A model generated the notes under the pieces. The model saw only the letters and a program-made list of their open reading frames with translations. It was not told the DNA's origin and made no database searches. DNA of 64,000 bases from an uncultured Alphaproteobacteria bacterium (GTDB lineage: Bacteria; Pseudomonadota; Alphaproteobacteria; RF32; CAG-239): contig CALXTS010000005.1 in the NCBI GenBank assembly GCA_944391465.1, positions 1-64,000 on the forward strand, given 5' to 3'. Positions 52,368 through 60,885 of this stretch are shown here, piece after piece. The position numbers were made by a program, and so were the translations under genes. The first letter of the stretch is position 1. The number at the start of each line of letters is the position of its first letter.

Positions 52368-53837
52368 TTATTGAAAGATACCCATTTGTCGAAGTTCTTC
52401 TTCAATAATTTTGCGTTCAAGTTCAGGGTCTGTGAAACGAGAAGACTGATTTTCCTGAGGCAAAACCTGCCCGTAAATTTGCAGTTGAGCGGCTGAAGTA
52501 TCTTTTCCATAAATAAGAGGGGATTTATAATCCGCGGTTATTTCAACGTCTTTAAGACGTTTTTCGCTATCAACATTTTCAAAGCCGCGGGGAGCGGCAT
52601 CAATTACCACATCACCGACAGACTTAACTTCAACAATATCAAGACTGTGCTGATTGGTTCCGTCTTCAAACAAACGGAAGGGACCGTTAATACCGGCATA
52701 TCCGTCAGGGTTTGTAATGGCTTTGTTTAGGTTATCTTTATCTTGTTTAGAGAGTTCATTGGCAAGAGCAACGGCGTCATAAGCAAAAGAGAACAAACTG
52801 CTGGGACGATTTCCGAAAATACTGGTATATTTATTGGCAAAATAGGAGCTGTAGTTACGAGACAAAGCCGGATACCAACTATTGACAATAGAAACTTCAT
52901 TATTGAGTCGGCTGTTTTCCCAAATAGAGGTACCTAAGAATTGCACGTTGGGATAAGCTACATCGTAATAAGCAAACATAGAGATTGCCGAAGTTAATTT
53001 GGCACCGGATTCGGGAATTAATACAGCATCAAACCCGACAGAGCCAAGACCTTCTTTGGTTGAAAGTTTTTGTAAGTTTCTGAGGGCATCAGAATCTCCG
53101 TTATCAGCTTTATACTGTAAATTAGCTTTAACTCGAGCCAATTGAGCATGACGTTCGCTATAATTAGACATTTGTTTAATGATGTCTGCAAAATCAGAAG
53201 TTTCTGGCGCATAAAAACCGATAACGGTAACCGTCACATCGTTAGCTTGAGCAACTTTGATGGCCGCTTTGGCAACGGCAATACCTGTTCCGTTGTCCGG
53301 AAGCAGTAAAGCAAAATTTTTACGTCCTTTTTTAGCGGCAAAAGACATAATTCTTTCGACTTGTTCTTCCACCAACAAGCCGAGAGTATAAACCGTTGGC
53401 TGTAAAACGGCTTGAGAGGAAGAGAAGGCGATAACGGGAATGCCTTGATAAATGGTTTCATTGGCAATCGCCTGTACTTCTGAGCTCATCAAAGGCCCGA
53501 TAATTAAATCCGAATTCTGAGAAATAGCGTTACTGACGGCCATTCTTGCGCCTGCGGGAGTGCTTTTTGTATCGTAGTATTGCAAAATAAGGTTGTTATT
53601 ATGAATATCTTCTAAAGCGAGCATTGATGCGTTTCTCAAGCCGACGCCATATTGGCTTGCCGGTCCGGTTAAAGGGAGAAGAACACCAACTCTGAAGTTA
53701 TTGGAAGATGAGATATTAATATCGCTGATATCGGTATTAATAGCATCACTTCCGCCTTCATCAATCACACCGGAAGAGAAGCAACCGCAAAGAACAAGAC
53801 AAAACAACCCGATACTAAATTTTTTAAACACTTGCAT
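52368..53837 (-). CDS. Penicillin-binding protein activator (LpoA-like lipoprotein)
   Basis: 489 residues. A lipoprotein signal (FCLVLCGC lipobox) is followed by a periplasmic-binding-protein type I fold: FRVGVLLPLTGPASQYGVGLRNASMLALED, LIIGPLMSSEVQAIA, IPVIAFSSSQA and a second lobe. In alphaproteobacteria such proteins are annotated PBP activators, usually beside rsmI and yraN, as here. A direct role in peptidoglycan synthesis is inferred from family and gene order. Confidence 0.85.
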   Translation of the reverse strand: MQVFKKFSIGLFCLVLCGCFSSGVIDEGGSDAINTDISDINISSSNNFRVGVLLPLTGPASQYGVGLRNASMLALEDIHNNNLILQYYDTKSTPAGARMAVSNAISQNSDLIIGPLMSSEVQAIANETIYQGIPVIAFSSSQAVLQPTVYTLGLLVEEQVERIMSFAAKKGRKNFALLLPDNGTGIAVAKAAIKVAQANDVTVTVIGFYAPETSDFADIIKQMSNYSERHAQLARVKANLQYKADNGDSDALRNLQKLSTKEGLGSVGFDAVLIPESGAKLTSAISMFAYYDVAYPNVQFLGTSIWENSRLNNEVSIVNSWYPALSRNYSSYFANKYTSIFGNRPSSLFSFAYDAVALANELSKQDKDNLNKAITNPDGYAGINGPFRLFEDGTNQHSLDIVEVKSVGDVVIDAAPRGFENVDSEKRLKDVEITADYKSPLIYGKDTSAAQLQIYGQVLPQENQSSRFTDPELERKIIEEELRQMGIFQ

Positions 53838-53910
53838 TTTACCCTAAAATATAAAACAATCTAAGCAACAGTATTAATTTAATTTTTTCAATATGTAAAG
53901 AAGACAACAC

Positions 53911-54747
53911 ATGAAAAAAGGTATTTACATTGTTGCAACGCCGATAGGCAACTTGGGAGATATCACCCCGCGCGCGATAGAGGTTCTGGAAGCCGCCGAT
54001 ATTATCGCTTGTGAAGATACCCGAGTTACTAAGAAACTGTTTTCATTATTAAACATTAATATTAAAAAAACATTTATATCCATGCATGATCATAATGAAA
54101 GCGAACAGCTTGAAAAAATTATAGATTTTGTAAAAGAAGGAAAGAGTGTGGCACAAGTGAGCGATGCCGGATGTCCGTTGATTTCCGACCCCGGATATAA
54201 GTTGATACGCCGCTGTAAAGAAGAAGGAATTTATTATTGCACGATTCCCGGACCATGCGCTTTAATCTGCGCTTTGCAGTTATCGGGATTACCGACAAAT
54301 TCTTTTATGTTTGCCGGCTTTATTCCCAATAAAGATAAGGCGCGCGCGGACTTATTTGGCAAACTTAAAGAGATAGACACCACACTTGTTTTTTATGAAA
54401 CAGCCAATCGCATTATAAAAACACTGGAGGCGGCGCAAAAGATTTTTCCTCAAAGAGAAATGGCGGTAGCCCGAGAGATAACCAAAGTATATGAGGAATG
54501 TTTGAACGGAAGCGCCGACGAGCTTTTGAAGCATTTTCGGACAACGGAACCCAAAGGCGAGATGGTTTTAATGATAGCTCCTCCGCAAGAGGAGGAAAAA
54601 AATATTTCTGATGAGGATATAGAAACGTTTTTAAGAGCAGAAATGCAAACTTTGAGCTTAAAGAGCGCGGTAAAGAAGATTGCGGAACAATATAACCGAA
54701 GCAAAAATGAGGTTTACGAGCTTGCGCTTAAAATTAAAGATGAATAA
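53911..54747 (+). CDS. rsmI: 16S rRNA (cytidine-1402-2'-O) methyltransferase RsmI
   Basis: 278 residues. The N-terminus IYIVATPIGNLGDITPRAIEVL is diagnostic, followed by ACEDTR, VAQVSDAGCPLISDPG and TIPGPCALICALQLSGLP, the tetrapyrrole-methylase fold. It methylates C1402 in the ribosomal P site. Overlaps yraN by eight bases. Divergent from the LpoA-like gene. Confidence 0.96.
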   Translation: MKKGIYIVATPIGNLGDITPRAIEVLEAADIIACEDTRVTKKLFSLLNINIKKTFISMHDHNESEQLEKIIDFVKEGKSVAQVSDAGCPLISDPGYKLIRRCKEEGIYYCTIPGPCALICALQLSGLPTNSFMFAGFIPNKDKARADLFGKLKEIDTTLVFYETANRIIKTLEAAQKIFPQREMAVAREITKVYEECLNGSADELLKHFRTTEPKGEMVLMIAPPQEEEKNISDEDIETFLRAEMQTLSLKSAVKKIAEQYNRSKNEVYELALKIKDE

Positions 54748-55090
54748 CTATCGAAAAGGGCATTTTGCAGAAAAATTGGCGGCAATGTATTTGCTGATAA
54801 AAGGCTATTGGCCGCTGGCGTTTAACTATTCGGGCGGGAAAGGAACACACGCCGGAGAAATAGATTTGATTGTCCGCCGCGGCAAAACGATAGTCTTTGT
54901 AGAGGTTAAGCAGCGTACAGATTTGGTAAACGCGGCTTATGCGATTCAACCGTCACAACAGGAGCGGATTCGGCGCAATGCGGAAGCCTTTCTCTCTCGT
55001 TGTCGAAACGCAAAAAATTGTTCGATTCGTTTTGACGCGATTTTGATAAGCTATCCTTTAAGCATTAAACATCTTCCAAACGTATTTTGA
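54740..55090 (+). CDS. yraN: YraN (UPF0102) endonuclease-like protein
   Basis: 116 residues from ATG 54740 inside the end of rsmI; longer frames extend into rsmI without conservation. MNNYRKGHFAEKLAAMYLLIKGYWPLAFNY is followed by GEIDLIVRRGKTIVFVEVKQR, with the Asp, Glu and Lys of the restriction-endonuclease-like core. Function is not settled. The pair rsmI-yraN is conserved. Confidence 0.92.
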   Translation: MNNYRKGHFAEKLAAMYLLIKGYWPLAFNYSGGKGTHAGEIDLIVRRGKTIVFVEVKQRTDLVNAAYAIQPSQQERIRRNAEAFLSRCRNAKNCSIRFDAILISYPLSIKHLPNVF

Positions 55091-55110
55091 TTTTTATCTT
55101 TTATAAGCAA

Positions 55111-55138
55111 TTGCAAAAATAAATTATTCTGTTAAGAT
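55111..55138 (+). promoter_or_regulatory. Putative promoter of the structured RNA
   Basis: TTGCAA and TAAGAT are spaced by 16 bases. Transcription would start near 55145, just ahead of the first hairpin of the RNA. Confidence 0.45.
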
Positions 55139-55144
55139 AAGAAC

Positions 55145-55407
55145 ACTTATAAAAAAGAATAACTGTGCAAGCAGTTATCCGGAGGGCTAGAGATAGTCCG
55201 GGCGAATTGACGTTTGCCTGATAAGACACAAGCAGTATCTGGATATAATACTGCAACTCGTTTATAGAATTTTTTATAAACGGGACTATATCCCCGATTG
55301 TAAAATCTTTTATGGTCGGGGAGGCCCGAAGGGTTCGCCTGTAGGGTTCCATTGCTTGTGTCATGGTAACGTCAACCTTCCCGGCCGCCTTTCCTCAGGC
55401 GGTTTTT
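55145..55407 (+). ncRNA. Unidentified structured RNA with own terminator
   Basis: This 345-base gap lacks a convincing gene but is full of pairing. A 5' hairpin ATAACTG/CAGTTAT (55159-55178) is followed by long-range helices CCGGG 55198/CCCGG 55380, TTGACGTT 55207/AACGTCAA 55368, and GACACAAGCA 55225/TGCTTGTGTC 55353 (10 bp). Inside are hairpins AGTAT/ATACT, CGTTTATA/TATAAACG and CCCCGA/TCGGGG. It ends with terminator CCGCCT/AGGCGG (55385-55402) and a T run. It lacks the conserved cores of RNase P, tmRNA and SRP RNA. It may be a standalone RNA or an attenuator for the XRE gene 29 bases downstream. Confidence 0.62.
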
Positions 55408-55435
55408 CTTTAGCCGAAAAAAGAAAGGAAAGCCG

Positions 55436-55831
55436 ATGGAAAATTTTATCTTGGACTACCAAAAACGTTACGAAGCAGAACAACAACGTCTGGAAAAAGA
55501 AGAAAAACTAAAAGCCCAAGCTCTGGCCGAAAAAAACAGACTGTTTTATCAAGATATCGGTAATTTTATCCGGAAACATCGTGAGCGCCGAAAACTAAGC
55601 CAAACCGCTTTAGGAAGAAGAATAGGCTGTTCAGGGTTTCGCTTAGCCGATTATGAAAACGCCCGAAGCCGTATCAGCCTTTATAATTTTGCTCAAATTT
55701 GTAGGATTCTTGAAATTGATTATGACTATTGCGGTGGTTTGCAATTGTCCTCGGAAGAAAAAATTTGGATAGATATACTTCGTCGCCGCGATATAAAATC
55801 CGTAGCCGAATGGTTGGCTAAAGAAATTTGA
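55436..55831 (+). CDS. XRE-family helix-turn-helix regulator
   Basis: 131 residues. A charged coil (residues 7-37, EAEQQRLEKEEKLKAQALAE) is followed by an XRE-type DNA-binding domain: FIRKHRERRKLSQTALGRRIGCSGFRLADYENARSRISLYNFAQICRILEI at about 43-94, with the LSQ..LG and YE-type recognition motifs. AAAGGA lies before the ATG. It follows the structured RNA and its terminator, so its expression may depend on read-through. Target unknown. Confidence 0.85.
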   Translation: MENFILDYQKRYEAEQQRLEKEEKLKAQALAEKNRLFYQDIGNFIRKHRERRKLSQTALGRRIGCSGFRLADYENARSRISLYNFAQICRILEIDYDYCGGLQLSSEEKIWIDILRRRDIKSVAEWLAKEI

Positions 55832-55835
55832 ATTA

Positions 55836-56912
55836 TTAAAGCGGATTCGCTTCGCTTTTTTTAGATTTTAATTGTCCGCAAGCCGCCAAAATGTCTTGCC
55901 CGCGCGCCACTCTTATCGGAGCCTCGTATCCTGCGTTTTCCAACTCACGAGAAAACGCATGAACCTTGTTGTTTGAGCTCGGTTCATAAGAACACCCCGG
56001 CCACGGGTTGAACGGGATTAAATTAAATTTGGCGCCGATTTTGTACTTTTTCATCAGTTGGATTAACTCACGCGCATCATCAAGTGAATCATTAAAATCT
56101 TTTAGCATCAAGTATTCAAAAGTAATATATCTTCCCCGACCGACAATCTCCTGATATTCCTGACAGGCTTTTAACACTTCTTCAATCGGGTAACGGTCAT
56201 TAATCGGCATAATTTGCGAGCGTTTTTCATTGTTTGGCGCATGCAGACTAATAGCTAATTTAACGCCCAAATCACGAGCAACGGAAGCAATTCTAGGGGC
56301 GATTCCCGAAGTTGAAAGCGTGATTTTTCTCTTTGAAATGGAGATTCCTTCTCCATCGGACAATATTTTTAAAGCCTTAAAAGTATTTTCGGGATTATGC
56401 AAAGGTTCTCCCATACCCATAACGACAATATTAGACAAGAAACGAGTTTCATCGGTAGGTGTCGGCCATTCGCCGTAAGCATCTCTGGCAACCATAAACT
56501 GAGAAACAATTTCTCCCGCCGTCAGATTTCTTGTAATTTTTTGGCTTCCTGTATGGCAGAACTTACACCCGACGGCGCATCCGACTTGCGTCGATATGCA
56601 AACCGCACCTCTGTCTTCTTCCGGAATATAAACCGTTTCGATTCTTTGTCCGTCGGCAAATTCCAAAAGCCATTTATGCGTTTTGTCTTTAGATATTTGT
56701 TCGGCAACAATCTTCGGACGGCTTATGGTATAGAGCTCTTTGAGTTTTTCGCGCAAATCTTTTGATAAATTACTCATTTTATCAAAATCAGTTTCCCCTT
56801 TCAGATAAATCCACTGCCAAAGCTGTTTGGCACGAAAAGGCTTCTCTCCGATTTTAATAATTTCGGCGGCTAATTCTTCTTTTGATAAACCAATGAGCTC
56901 AATTTTATCCAT
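55836..56912 (-). CDS. rlmN: Dual-specificity rRNA/tRNA (adenine-C2)-methyltransferase RlmN
   Basis: 358 residues from ATG 56912, whose first base overlaps the upstream TAA in TAATG; an ATG six codons earlier is possible. Radical-SAM cluster C-A-V-G-C-K-F-C near residues 118-125, NIVVMGMGEPLHN, and a late Cys in VRVARGQDILAACGQL for the methyl-cysteine mechanism. It methylates A2503 of 23S rRNA and A37 of tRNAs. Confidence 0.95.
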   Translation of the reverse strand: MDKIELIGLSKEELAAEIIKIGEKPFRAKQLWQWIYLKGETDFDKMSNLSKDLREKLKELYTISRPKIVAEQISKDKTHKWLLEFADGQRIETVYIPEEDRGAVCISTQVGCAVGCKFCHTGSQKITRNLTAGEIVSQFMVARDAYGEWPTPTDETRFLSNIVVMGMGEPLHNPENTFKALKILSDGEGISISKRKITLSTSGIAPRIASVARDLGVKLAISLHAPNNEKRSQIMPINDRYPIEEVLKACQEYQEIVGRGRYITFEYLMLKDFNDSLDDARELIQLMKKYKIGAKFNLIPFNPWPGCSYEPSSNNKVHAFSRELENAGYEAPIRVARGQDILAACGQLKSKKSEANPL

Positions 56913-57427
56913 TATTTTTGTCTTTTGCATTTATTGGTAATAGCTTTATAAGCACTGCTGAAACCGGCAAGAGAATAAGTGTCTTTGGTTTTGGTTCCGC
57001 GGCTTGAAACACCGTGAACAATCATACGATTACCGCGTTTCATCGCTTCAACGATTTCTTTATCAACTTTCTCGCTGACAGACCAAGCCTTATCACCGGA
57101 AGTAAACATTCTGTCAAAAGTCTTGGCTCCGATTTTGAGTTCAACCTTAGCATCGGGCTTGTAGGTATATCCGGCATTAATATTGACCACATCATAACTG
57201 TTCTCTTTCGGGCGGTGAGTTACAACGACGTAAATATCGCCTCTTTTGGTATATTTACCTTCATCTTTTTTAGGTGTTGAGGCCATATAACAAACCGGAC
57301 CTGCGGAATCTCTGTAATAATAGGCAATCCAATCATCATATTCGCCAATCATCTGTGGAGCCGCGGCTTGTGCTCCGGAAACTTTAATCAAACAAGCTAA
57401 ACCGATAAAAAATAAAGTTTTTTTCAT
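56912..57427 (-). CDS. IalB-like (invasion-associated locus B) periplasmic protein
   Basis: 171 residues from ATG 57427. A signal peptide (MKKTLFFIGLACLIKVSGAQA) is followed by an IalB-type domain: WIAYYYRDSAGPVCYMAST, ...YVVVTHRP, and a C-terminal SLAGFSSAYKAITNKC with two cysteines that may form a disulphide. Named for Bartonella erythrocyte invasion, but common in non-invasive alphaproteobacteria. Its stop overlaps the rlmN start. Confidence 0.84.
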   Translation of the reverse strand: MKKTLFFIGLACLIKVSGAQAAAPQMIGEYDDWIAYYYRDSAGPVCYMASTPKKDEGKYTKRGDIYVVVTHRPKENSYDVVNINAGYTYKPDAKVELKIGAKTFDRMFTSGDKAWSVSEKVDKEIVEAMKRGNRMIVHGVSSRGTKTKDTYSLAGFSSAYKAITNKCKRQK

Positions 57428-57523
57428 TCTCAAATACCCACATTTCGTTCAAATTAAGATAATAGTAATTGAAAAAAATATAAAAACTGTTAATTTCAAA
57501 AAAAATTTTTTAGGCGTAATCAA

Positions 57524-58756
57524 ATGATAAAAGATAATTACCTTGATATAAATAAGCTGATTCGCTCTCCTTTAGAGCTAAAACTTTTTTCAATAGTCGA
57601 AAAACACGGAGGGGTTCTGCGTTTTGTCGGCGGTGCCGTTCGTGACGCGCTTAAAGGCATTAAAGGGTTTGATCTTGATCTGGCAACAGACCTTTCGCCG
57701 GATGAATTGGTCGAGGCTTGTGAGGAAGAGGGAATTAAAACCGTTGCCATCGGCATAAAATACGGAACGGTTGGTGTTATTATCGGAGATAAAGTTCTCG
57801 AGGTAACATCTTTGCGTAGAGATGTAAAAACAGATGGACGTCACGCCGAAGTAGAATTTACGGATAACTGGGAAGAAGACGCTTCTCGCCGCGATTTAAC
57901 CATTAATGCCGTTTATGCAGATGAAAAAGGTAATGTTTTTGACTATTATGACGGAGTCAAAGACCTTGAAAACGGTGTGGTGCGATTTATAGGTAATCCA
58001 TCTCAAAGAATTACCGAAGACTATTTGCGGATTCTGCGTTTTTTCCGCTTTTATTCCATCTTCGGAAAAGGCCCGATAAATGAAAAAGCATTGCAAGCCT
58101 GTATAGAACACCGTGAAGGTCTGACAAAACTTTCCATGGAGCGGATTCGTGATGAATTATTTAAAATTTTGCTTACACCCAAAGCCGTGGAAACCTGCCG
58201 AATAATGCAAGAAAATAATATCTTGAGTTATATTATGCCGGATGCACAGTATTTAGATAATTTGGATTTCTTGATAAAATTGGTAGAAAAAGAAAAAATC
58301 CCTTGCGATAGTTTGCGCCGCCTTTTTGCTTTGTATAATCCCGATGCTGAACTTGCCGAGAATATGGCATCACGTTTGCGTTTGAACAAAAAACAAAAAC
58401 AGAGTTTTATCAGTTGGGCAACTTACGATATTCCGCTTAGCGAATTTCTGACGATAAGCAATTTGCCGCGATTAGTCTATTTGTATGGTAAAGAATTTTG
58501 CGTGGACAAACTTTTGTTGTTGCTCGCATTTAATCGCCAAAGTATCAACAATCTGCACCAGATTATTGATTCGATAAATGATATGGAAACACCTGAATTT
58601 CCGCTTAAAGGAAGAGATATTATAGCAATCGGCATAACCGATTCCCGTAAAATCGGCAACCTTTTGAAAGAGCTTGAAACACTCTGGATAAACAGCGGTT
58701 TTACACTCTCAAAAGAAGAACTTTTGAATAAAAGTCATTCATTGAATGTTGCTTAA
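57524..58756 (+). CDS. cca: CCA tRNA nucleotidyltransferase
   Basis: 410 residues. The class II nucleotidyltransferase head has LRFVGGAVRDALKGIKGFDLDLATDLSPDEL near residues 25-55, with the two metal-binding Asp in D-L-D. RRDLTINAV and DLENGVVRFIGNP, ITEDYLRILRFFRF follow. The C-terminal helical part is long, as in alphaproteobacterial enzymes that add CCA to tRNA ends. AGGCG precedes the ATG. A poly(A) polymerase function cannot be fully excluded. Confidence 0.93.
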   Translation: MIKDNYLDINKLIRSPLELKLFSIVEKHGGVLRFVGGAVRDALKGIKGFDLDLATDLSPDELVEACEEEGIKTVAIGIKYGTVGVIIGDKVLEVTSLRRDVKTDGRHAEVEFTDNWEEDASRRDLTINAVYADEKGNVFDYYDGVKDLENGVVRFIGNPSQRITEDYLRILRFFRFYSIFGKGPINEKALQACIEHREGLTKLSMERIRDELFKILLTPKAVETCRIMQENNILSYIMPDAQYLDNLDFLIKLVEKEKIPCDSLRRLFALYNPDAELAENMASRLRLNKKQKQSFISWATYDIPLSEFLTISNLPRLVYLYGKEFCVDKLLLLLAFNRQSINNLHQIIDSINDMETPEFPLKGRDIIAIGITDSRKIGNLLKELETLWINSGFTLSKEELLNKSHSLNVA

Positions 58757-58759
58757 ATT

Positions 58760-59332
58760 CTAAAGCTCGGCAAGTTTCTTAGATATTTTTTCAGCCAAAT
58801 CATTAAGCAATTTGCTTTGGGTATCGACATAATCTGCATAAGTTTTGTCCAAAGGACGCTTTAATTTGCTCTGTTCACGAACGATAGTTTTTCCGTCGCT
58901 GTTGAGAATACTCCACCAAACGGATAGCTCGGCTTTATCACCTAAAATACCGTCCATGGAAGCAACTTCTGCAAAGATTGTGTAAGTAAAGTTTTCCGAA
59001 CCATAAGTTTTGCTTTTAATAAAAGCGTTTGGCAAATAATTACCCATATCTTTAGCCAAAGTTCTCTGCATCATGGAAGAAAGAGCTTCTGCCCAGCGCT
59101 GGGTTTCGGAAAGATTCATTTCGGGAGAATTATTTTCAGACAACACAATCTGCGGTTTATCAAGGTATCCCGGAATTTTGATAGGCTCAACGCCAATGGA
59201 AATTTTTTTCTGAGACAAAGGAGCTTGTCCGTTTAGAGCCTCCAGAATATAAAATTTGGAAGGTTGACTAGTTCCAAAACCGATACAACCGGCAAGTAAA
59301 AAAGCAATAAAGAAAACAGAGATTTTTTTCAT
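58760..59332 (-). CDS. ABC-type transport auxiliary lipoprotein (PqiC/LetC-like)
   Basis: 190 residues from ATG 59332; longer frames add a part inside the MCE gene. The lipoprotein signal ends FFIAFLLAGC. The domain has FYILEALNG, ISIGVEPIKIPGYLDKPQIVLSE, and a C-terminal NDLAEKISKKLAEL, as in outer-membrane lipoproteins that serve MCE transporters. Last gene of the permease-ATPase-MCE-lipoprotein operon. Confidence 0.87.
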   Translation of the reverse strand: MKKISVFFIAFLLAGCIGFGTSQPSKFYILEALNGQAPLSQKKISIGVEPIKIPGYLDKPQIVLSENNSPEMNLSETQRWAEALSSMMQRTLAKDMGNYLPNAFIKSKTYGSENFTYTIFAEVASMDGILGDKAELSVWWSILNSDGKTIVREQSKLKRPLDKTYADYVDTQSKLLNDLAEKISKKLAEL

Positions 59333-59333
59333 T

Positions 59334-60131
59334 TTAATATTTTCCTTTTCCTTGTAACAAAGATTCCGGATGCCGTTCAATATAATCGGCAAAATTCCGA
59401 AGAGCTTTAGCCGCAGAGCCGACATCATCAAGGGTTTGATTAAGTTGCCTGAAAGTATTTTCAGTCTGCGGAGATGTTCTATTAACGAGTTTGTTTAAGT
59501 TTATACCTAAAGTTTTAAATTGCGGTAATATTTGAGGTAAATCTGTTTCTAAAGATTTTAAAATATTATCAGTACGAATTAAGATTTGTTTAAGAGGCAT
59601 CTCTTGCAGTTCTTTAGAAACGCTGACACCGACGGAAGGTACGGTTGGAATCTCAAAAGTCGTACGTGCCGGATGAAACTCTTTCTGCCGAAAAACGACC
59701 GGCGTGTTGGGTAACATTTGCAATTCAATCATCAATTGCCCGGTCAAGTAACTTTGATTAACCAGTCTGGCGCGCAAACCTTTTTGAATTAACTGTAAAA
59801 GTAAATCTTTTTTGCTGGATTTTGATGGAGCTTTTAATTCGGAAAAAGTTTCATCTTGTTGAAATTTAGCATAAACCGGGATACTGAAATCAAGGTTATC
59901 AGGACTTGTTAACAGTTCGATTTTAGAAACTTTTCCGACTTCCACGCCTTCAAAAATAACCGAAGAACCGACATTCAATCCTTTAATAGATTCTTCAAAA
60001 TACATAACAACCATTCCTGAGTTATTAGGCATGGCTTTTTTCATAACAAAATGAATGATAATGCCGAACAAAATAAAAAATCCGGCAAAAACAAAGAATC
60101 CGATTAATCTTTTATTAGGCTCTTTTCGCAT
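59334..60131 (-). CDS. MCE/MlaD-family lipid-binding protein
   Basis: 265 residues. One N-terminal membrane helix (LIGFFVFAGFFILFGIIIHF) is followed by an MCE domain: VMYFEESIKGLNVGSSVIFEGVEVGKVSKIEL, LIQKGLRARLVNQSYLTGQLMIEL. The C-terminal helices form the periplasmic tunnel or needle. It overlaps the ATPase stop by 17 bases. Confidence 0.93.
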   Translation of the reverse strand: MRKEPNKRLIGFFVFAGFFILFGIIIHFVMKKAMPNNSGMVVMYFEESIKGLNVGSSVIFEGVEVGKVSKIELLTSPDNLDFSIPVYAKFQQDETFSELKAPSKSSKKDLLLQLIQKGLRARLVNQSYLTGQLMIELQMLPNTPVVFRQKEFHPARTTFEIPTVPSVGVSVSKELQEMPLKQILIRTDNILKSLETDLPQILPQFKTLGINLNKLVNRTSPQTENTFRQLNQTLDDVGSAAKALRNFADYIERHPESLLQGKGKY

Positions 60132-60885
60132 TTTCTTTTCCTCGGGTTAAAAAATTATAAATAGTTTCATTTGGCGGATTTTTAAGTAATTCGGAAGGAT
60201 TTCCTCGAGCAAGAATACTTTTTGTATTACCGTCTAAATAAATTGAATTTGTTCCGATATCAAAAATAGAAGCCAATTCATGCGTAACAATAATCATCGT
60301 TGTTCCCAAACTTTGATTAATATCAATAATAAGATTATCCAACAGCTTGGAACTGACAGGATCCAATCCTGCGGAAGGTTCGTCAAAATACACAACATCA
60401 GGATCTAAAGCCAAAGCGCGAGCCAGTCCTGCACGTTTTTTCATTCCTCCGCTGATTTCGGAAGGATAGTATTCTTCAAAACCGGCCAATCCGACTAATG
60501 CCAGTTTTAAGGAAACCAAATCTTGAATGGTGGCTTCGGAATAATCAGTATATTGTTGCAACGGCATAGCAATATTTTCGGCTAATGTCATGGAGCTGAA
60601 TAAAGCTCCGCTCTGATATAAAATACCACATTTTTGCATAATCTCTTTTTGTTTTTCGGAGGATGCAGAAACAAAATCAATTCCGTCAATCATAATTTTG
60701 CCGCTTGCCGGAGGCATTAATCCGGTCATAACACGAAGCAAACTGCTTTTACCCGAACCTGAACCTCCCATAATAATAAAAACATCGCCTTTATTGACTG
60801 TAAAATCAGCATTTTTAAGTAAGATATTAGAGCCATAAGCTACCGTCAAATCTTTAACATCTATTTTAACGTTTTTAGCAATCAT
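60115..60885 (-). CDS. MlaF-like ABC transporter ATPase (second system)
   Basis: 256 residues. Walker A IMGGSGSGKSSLLRV at about 34-48, Q-loop CGILYQSGALFSSMTLAEN, signature ISGGMKKRAGLARA, Walker B PDVVYFDEPSAGLDP, and H-loop IVTHELASI. Start overlaps the permease stop in ATGA. Confidence 0.93.
   Translation of the reverse strand: MIAKNVKIDVKDLTVAYGSNILLKNADFTVNKGDVFIIMGGSGSGKSSLLRVMTGLMPPASGKIMIDGIDFVSASSEKQKEIMQKCGILYQSGALFSSMTLAENIAMPLQQYTDYSEATIQDLVSLKLALVGLAGFEEYYPSEISGGMKKRAGLARALALDPDVVYFDEPSAGLDPVSSKLLDNLIIDINQSLGTTMIIVTHELASIFDIGTNSIYLDGNTKSILARGNPSELLKNPPNETIYNFLTRGKENAKRA

Noticed and set aside
55101..55364. 87-codon minus-strand frame in the structured RNA
   Set aside because: It covers the helices and terminator region of the plus-strand RNA, shows no domain, and has no convincing ribosome binding site. 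The open frame arises from paired repeats.
55145..55407. RNase P RNA, tmRNA or 6S RNA identity for the structured RNA
   Set aside because: The RNase P GAGGAAAGUCCGGGC and ACAGAA blocks, the tmRNA tag and TTCGAAT arm, and the 6S long bulged hairpin are all missing. AGTCCGGGC is only a partial likeness to RNase P.
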